Below, in pieces: positions 31,747 through 34,981 of a DNA stretch of 34,981 nucleotides. The notes beneath the pieces are model-generated. The model did not search any database, was not told the DNA's origin, and saw only the letters and a list, made by a program, of their open reading frames with translations. Source of the stretch: an uncultured Clostridia bacterium (lineage in GTDB: Bacteria > Bacillota > Clostridia > Christensenellales > Maliibacteriaceae); contig CAKTSO010000003.1 of NCBI GenBank assembly GCA_934613185.1, positions 1 to 34,981 of the forward strand, read 5' to 3'. The translations under genes and the position numbers were made by a program. Each line of letters starts with the position of its first letter. The first letter of the stretch is position 1.

Positions 31747-31793
31747 AAAACAGGCGAACCGCACGGTGCGCTCCCCATGCGTTCGCCTGTTTT
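31747..31793 (+). terminator. Terminator of the SpoIID-like gene
   Basis: AAAACAGGCGAA pairs perfectly with TTCGCCTGTTTT, continued by TT, 12 bp after the stop codon. Confidence 0.9.
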
Positions 31794-31804
31794 TTAATGT
31801 GAAA

Positions 31805-31849
31805 AAACCAGCCGCGCGGCGATGTTTGATCGCTCCGCACGGCCGGTTT
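31805..31849 (-). terminator. Terminator of the MFS gene
   Basis: A 15-bp stem with two G-U pairs (AAACCGGCCGTGCGG on the minus strand) and a 15-nt loop, followed by TTTTTC, 9 bp after the stop at 31859. Confidence 0.9.
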
Positions 31850-31858
31850 CATTTTCAA

Positions 31859-33064
31859 TCAGTTTGCCTCGCTCTTTTTGACCTGACGGCGAAGGAGCGT
31901 CATGGAAAGCACGCCGCCCGCAACCTGCGTGGCCGCGACGAAGAAGAAGCCGACGACAAGGCCCGGCAGGTTCGTCTCGCCCGCGGCGCTTCTGCCGAAC
32001 AGGCCCACGATCTGCGGCCCGAGCGTCATGCCGATGCCGTAAATTGCCTGGAAGAAGCCCATCGCCGTCGCGCGGCGCGCGGGTTCGATCTCCAAAATGG
32101 CGGCGGCCATCATCAGGCTCGTGGAACTGCCGCGCGCGAAGCCGAAGATGAACTGCGCAACATAGTAAACGTAGATGTTGTTGATGAACGGCACGACGCA
32201 GCAGTACACCGCCGAGATCGCAAACACGAGCAGCATCGACTTGTCGAACCCGCCGAGCTTTTTGGAGATCGACGAAGACATCGGCGCGGCGAAGATCGCG
32301 GGCAGCGTGACGAGCGTCGTCATGATCCCAAGCTGCGACGCGGTCGCGTCGACATTTGCGCGGGCGAACGTCGGCGTGAAGCCGTAGACGGTCGCAAACG
32401 AGCAGAACTGCGTCAAAATCGCAAGCCCGGAGGCGATCAGAAGCATCGGGTTCTTCGCCACGGCGAGCAGTTCGCGGACTTTGACGGGGCGTTCGGGAAA
32501 GTCCTTTTTCTCCTGATCGACGACGAAGAACGACAGGATCACGCCCGCCGCGGCCGCCGCGACCGCAAGATAGAACGACGGCGCGTAGGAATTCGTCCAG
32601 TCGGGCAGGAAGCCGCCGATGAGCGTGGCGATCATCTGGCCGCCGAAGTTGAACGCGTTGGCCACGCCGATGGCGCGCGCCGCCTGCTGTTTGTCATAAT
32701 AGCTGGAGTACAGGATCGAGAACGGGACCCACGTCGCGGCGGTCAATCCCGTAAGTCCGCGGAACACAAGCGCCGGAACGGGCGCCTTGAACAGCGCAAG
32801 TCCGAGCGCGCTGACGCCGCTTGCGACAAGGCCGATCGTAATGAAGATCTTCCGGTTCTTGATCTTGTCGGACAAAATGCCGACCGGAATGCGCAGGCAC
32901 ATCTGCACGAAACCGTAGCTTGCGATGATCGTGCCGGCCATCTGCGTGGTCGAAAACTCCTTGATATAGACCGTGAAGATCGGGGAGTAGGTGTACAGCG
33001 AGAACCAGAACAGCGCCACCAGCGCCAAAAACAACGGGATCCGCTTGCCTTTGGGAAACATCAT
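31859..33064 (-). CDS. MFS transporter
   Basis: A 401-residue, about 12-helix major facilitator. The N-terminal half has the motif-A-like loop GILSDKIKNRKIF between helices 2 and 3 and RGLTGLTAATWVP in helix 4. A cytoplasmic loop rich in charge (EKKDFPERPVKVREL) separates the halves, and the C-terminal half contains GFARGSSTSLMMAA. Substrate cannot be told; the neighbours (SpoIID-like gene, small membrane protein) give no hint. The first of two adjacent ATG codons is at 33064, with GAGAGG four to five bases upstream; the second is equally possible. Confidence 0.9.
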   Translation of the reverse strand: MMFPKGKRIPLFLALVALFWFSLYTYSPIFTVYIKEFSTTQMAGTIIASYGFVQMCLRIPVGILSDKIKNRKIFITIGLVASGVSALGLALFKAPVPALVFRGLTGLTAATWVPFSILYSSYYDKQQAARAIGVANAFNFGGQMIATLIGGFLPDWTNSYAPSFYLAVAAAAAGVILSFFVVDQEKKDFPERPVKVRELLAVAKNPMLLIASGLAILTQFCSFATVYGFTPTFARANVDATASQLGIMTTLVTLPAIFAAPMSSSISKKLGGFDKSMLLVFAISAVYCCVVPFINNIYVYYVAQFIFGFARGSSTSLMMAAAILEIEPARRATAMGFFQAIYGIGMTLGPQIVGLFGRSAAGETNLPGLVVGFFFVAATQVAGGVLSMTLLRRQVKKSEAN

Positions 33065-33093
33065 GCTACCTCTCTTTATGAAAAATAATATCC

Positions 33094-33111
33094 AAAAGCC
33101 TTTCGGCTTTT
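33094..33111 (-). other. GAAA-tetraloop hairpin in the MFS leader
   Basis: Minus-strand AAAAGCC-GAAA-GGCTTTT, 30 bp before the MFS start. It has no strong T-run, so a 5' stabilising stem is as likely as a terminator. Confidence 0.4.
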
Positions 33112-33225
33112 CTCACGCGAAGATGCATCTTTATCATTTTTACACGGCGGCGGATTTTATACAAGCATTTTTTCGTTCGTTTTTGATTTCGAAACGTAAA
33201 AGAGGATGACGGCGGCGGGCGCGTC

Positions 33226-33234
33226 TGATATGAT
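33226..33234 (+). promoter_or_regulatory. Extended -10 promoter of the small membrane protein
   Basis: TGA then TATGAT, about 40 bp before the ATG at 33274; no usual -35. Confidence 0.55.
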
Positions 33235-33273
33235 ACCCTTAACGGGGAGAAAATAAAATCAGGAGCGGCAGTC

Positions 33274-33612
33274 ATGAAAAAACGTGTCCAAAAATATGTC
33301 GGAGAATGCGCGATTTTCGCGTGTCAAATTCTGCTGTTTTATCTTCTCCCGCTTTTTTCCGGGCCGACGGACGCGATGGGCATGGTGTTTCTGATGCTTG
33401 CGGGAACGCTTGCGCTGTCGATTCTCATGGGACTTTTGCCATGCCGAACGATCAAATACATCTATCCGTTGATCACGGCGGCGATTTTTGTCCCGTCCGT
33501 CTTCCTTTATTATAACGAAAGCGCGTTCGTTCACGCGCTGTGGTATTTGATCGTATCGCTTGTCGGCGTCGGCATCGGCGCGCTTGCGCGAAAGCTCGCG
33601 GCGAAGCGATAA
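33274..33612 (+). CDS. Small four-helix membrane protein of unknown function
   Basis: A 112-residue protein, mostly hydrophobic, with about four membrane segments (near 10-28, 36-56, 63-79 and 86-105), a Lys/Arg-rich start (MKKRVQKY) and a basic end (RKLAAKR). I do not recognise it. AGGAG lies eight bases before the ATG, a promoter is upstream and a terminator follows, which supports a real single-gene unit. Confidence 0.8.
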   Translation: MKKRVQKYVGECAIFACQILLFYLLPLFSGPTDAMGMVFLMLAGTLALSILMGLLPCRTIKYIYPLITAAIFVPSVFLYYNESAFVHALWYLIVSLVGVGIGALARKLAAKR

Positions 33613-33624
33613 CAAACTTTTTGC

Positions 33625-33661
33625 ATCAAAAAAGGCATCCGCAGGGGATGCCTTTCTTTGA
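33625..33661. terminator. Bidirectional terminator between the small membrane gene and ftsH
   Basis: AAAGGCATCC pairs with GGATGCCTTT across five bases, extended outward by ATCAAA/TTTGAT. It lies between two convergent genes and has T-runs on both strands. Confidence 0.85.
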
Positions 33662-33670
33662 TCGTTGAAA

Positions 33671-34981
<1,311 letters not shown>

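Noticed and set aside
33066..33275. 69-codon minus-strand frame upstream of the MFS gene
   Set aside because: It has no ribosome site, covers the leader hairpin and the promoter of the opposite-strand gene, and resembles no protein.

Overview
The window reads as a chromosomal piece of a GC-rich, Gram-positive, probably spore-forming member of the Bacillota, class Clostridia. The grounds are a PolC-type replicative polymerase, a SpoIID-like protein next to an M23 (SpoIIQ-like) peptidase, a class B-type sortase with a cell-wall-anchored substrate, lipoprotein signals, and an outer-membrane-free set of envelope genes. I cannot place it to genus. 29 protein genes and one tRNA are supported; both edge genes (polC and ftsH) are cut by the window.

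Region 1-9.7 kb, minus strand, is a conserved housekeeping block: rpsB-tsf, a terminator, pyrH-frr-a 67-residue orphan, a terminator, then uppS-dxr-rseP-ispG-polC from its own extended -10 promoter. It joins translation, undecaprenyl carrier and MEP-isoprenoid synthesis, membrane proteolysis and replication. The cdsA gene that usually lies between uppS and dxr is absent, and uppS and dxr overlap by ATGA.

Region 9.7-16.8 kb holds a flavodoxin-like protein, a MacB-type ABC exporter operon (small lipoprotein, lipoprotein adaptor, ATPase, second adaptor, permease) behind a promoter with a 17-bp direct repeat of 20-bp period, and a PuuD-like glutamine amidotransferase. Region 16.8-24.8 kb holds tRNA-Thr(GGT), a 1723-residue secreted GH32 fructosidase ending in a VPKTGD wall-sorting signal, and two tandem PfkB sugar kinases. 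Together these suggest fructan breakdown at the wall followed by intracellular phosphorylation. Region 24.8-33.6 kb holds a DEDDh exonuclease, divergent galE plus sortase, a TIM-barrel sugar isomerase-like protein, the SpoIIQ-like/SpoIID divergent pair, an MFS transporter and a small membrane protein; ftsH closes the window.

The most unusual content is a dispersed structured element present twice (10383-10587 and 22389-22662) in the same orientation, each just beyond the 3' end of a minus-strand gene. Both copies have the same three-part fold (outer stem, side hairpin, long inner stem). Paired substitutions keep the stems intact, and the non-Watson-Crick pairs are G-U when read on the plus strand, which points to a selected plus-strand RNA or a self-folding mobile element. 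All alignments and pairings here were done by eye.
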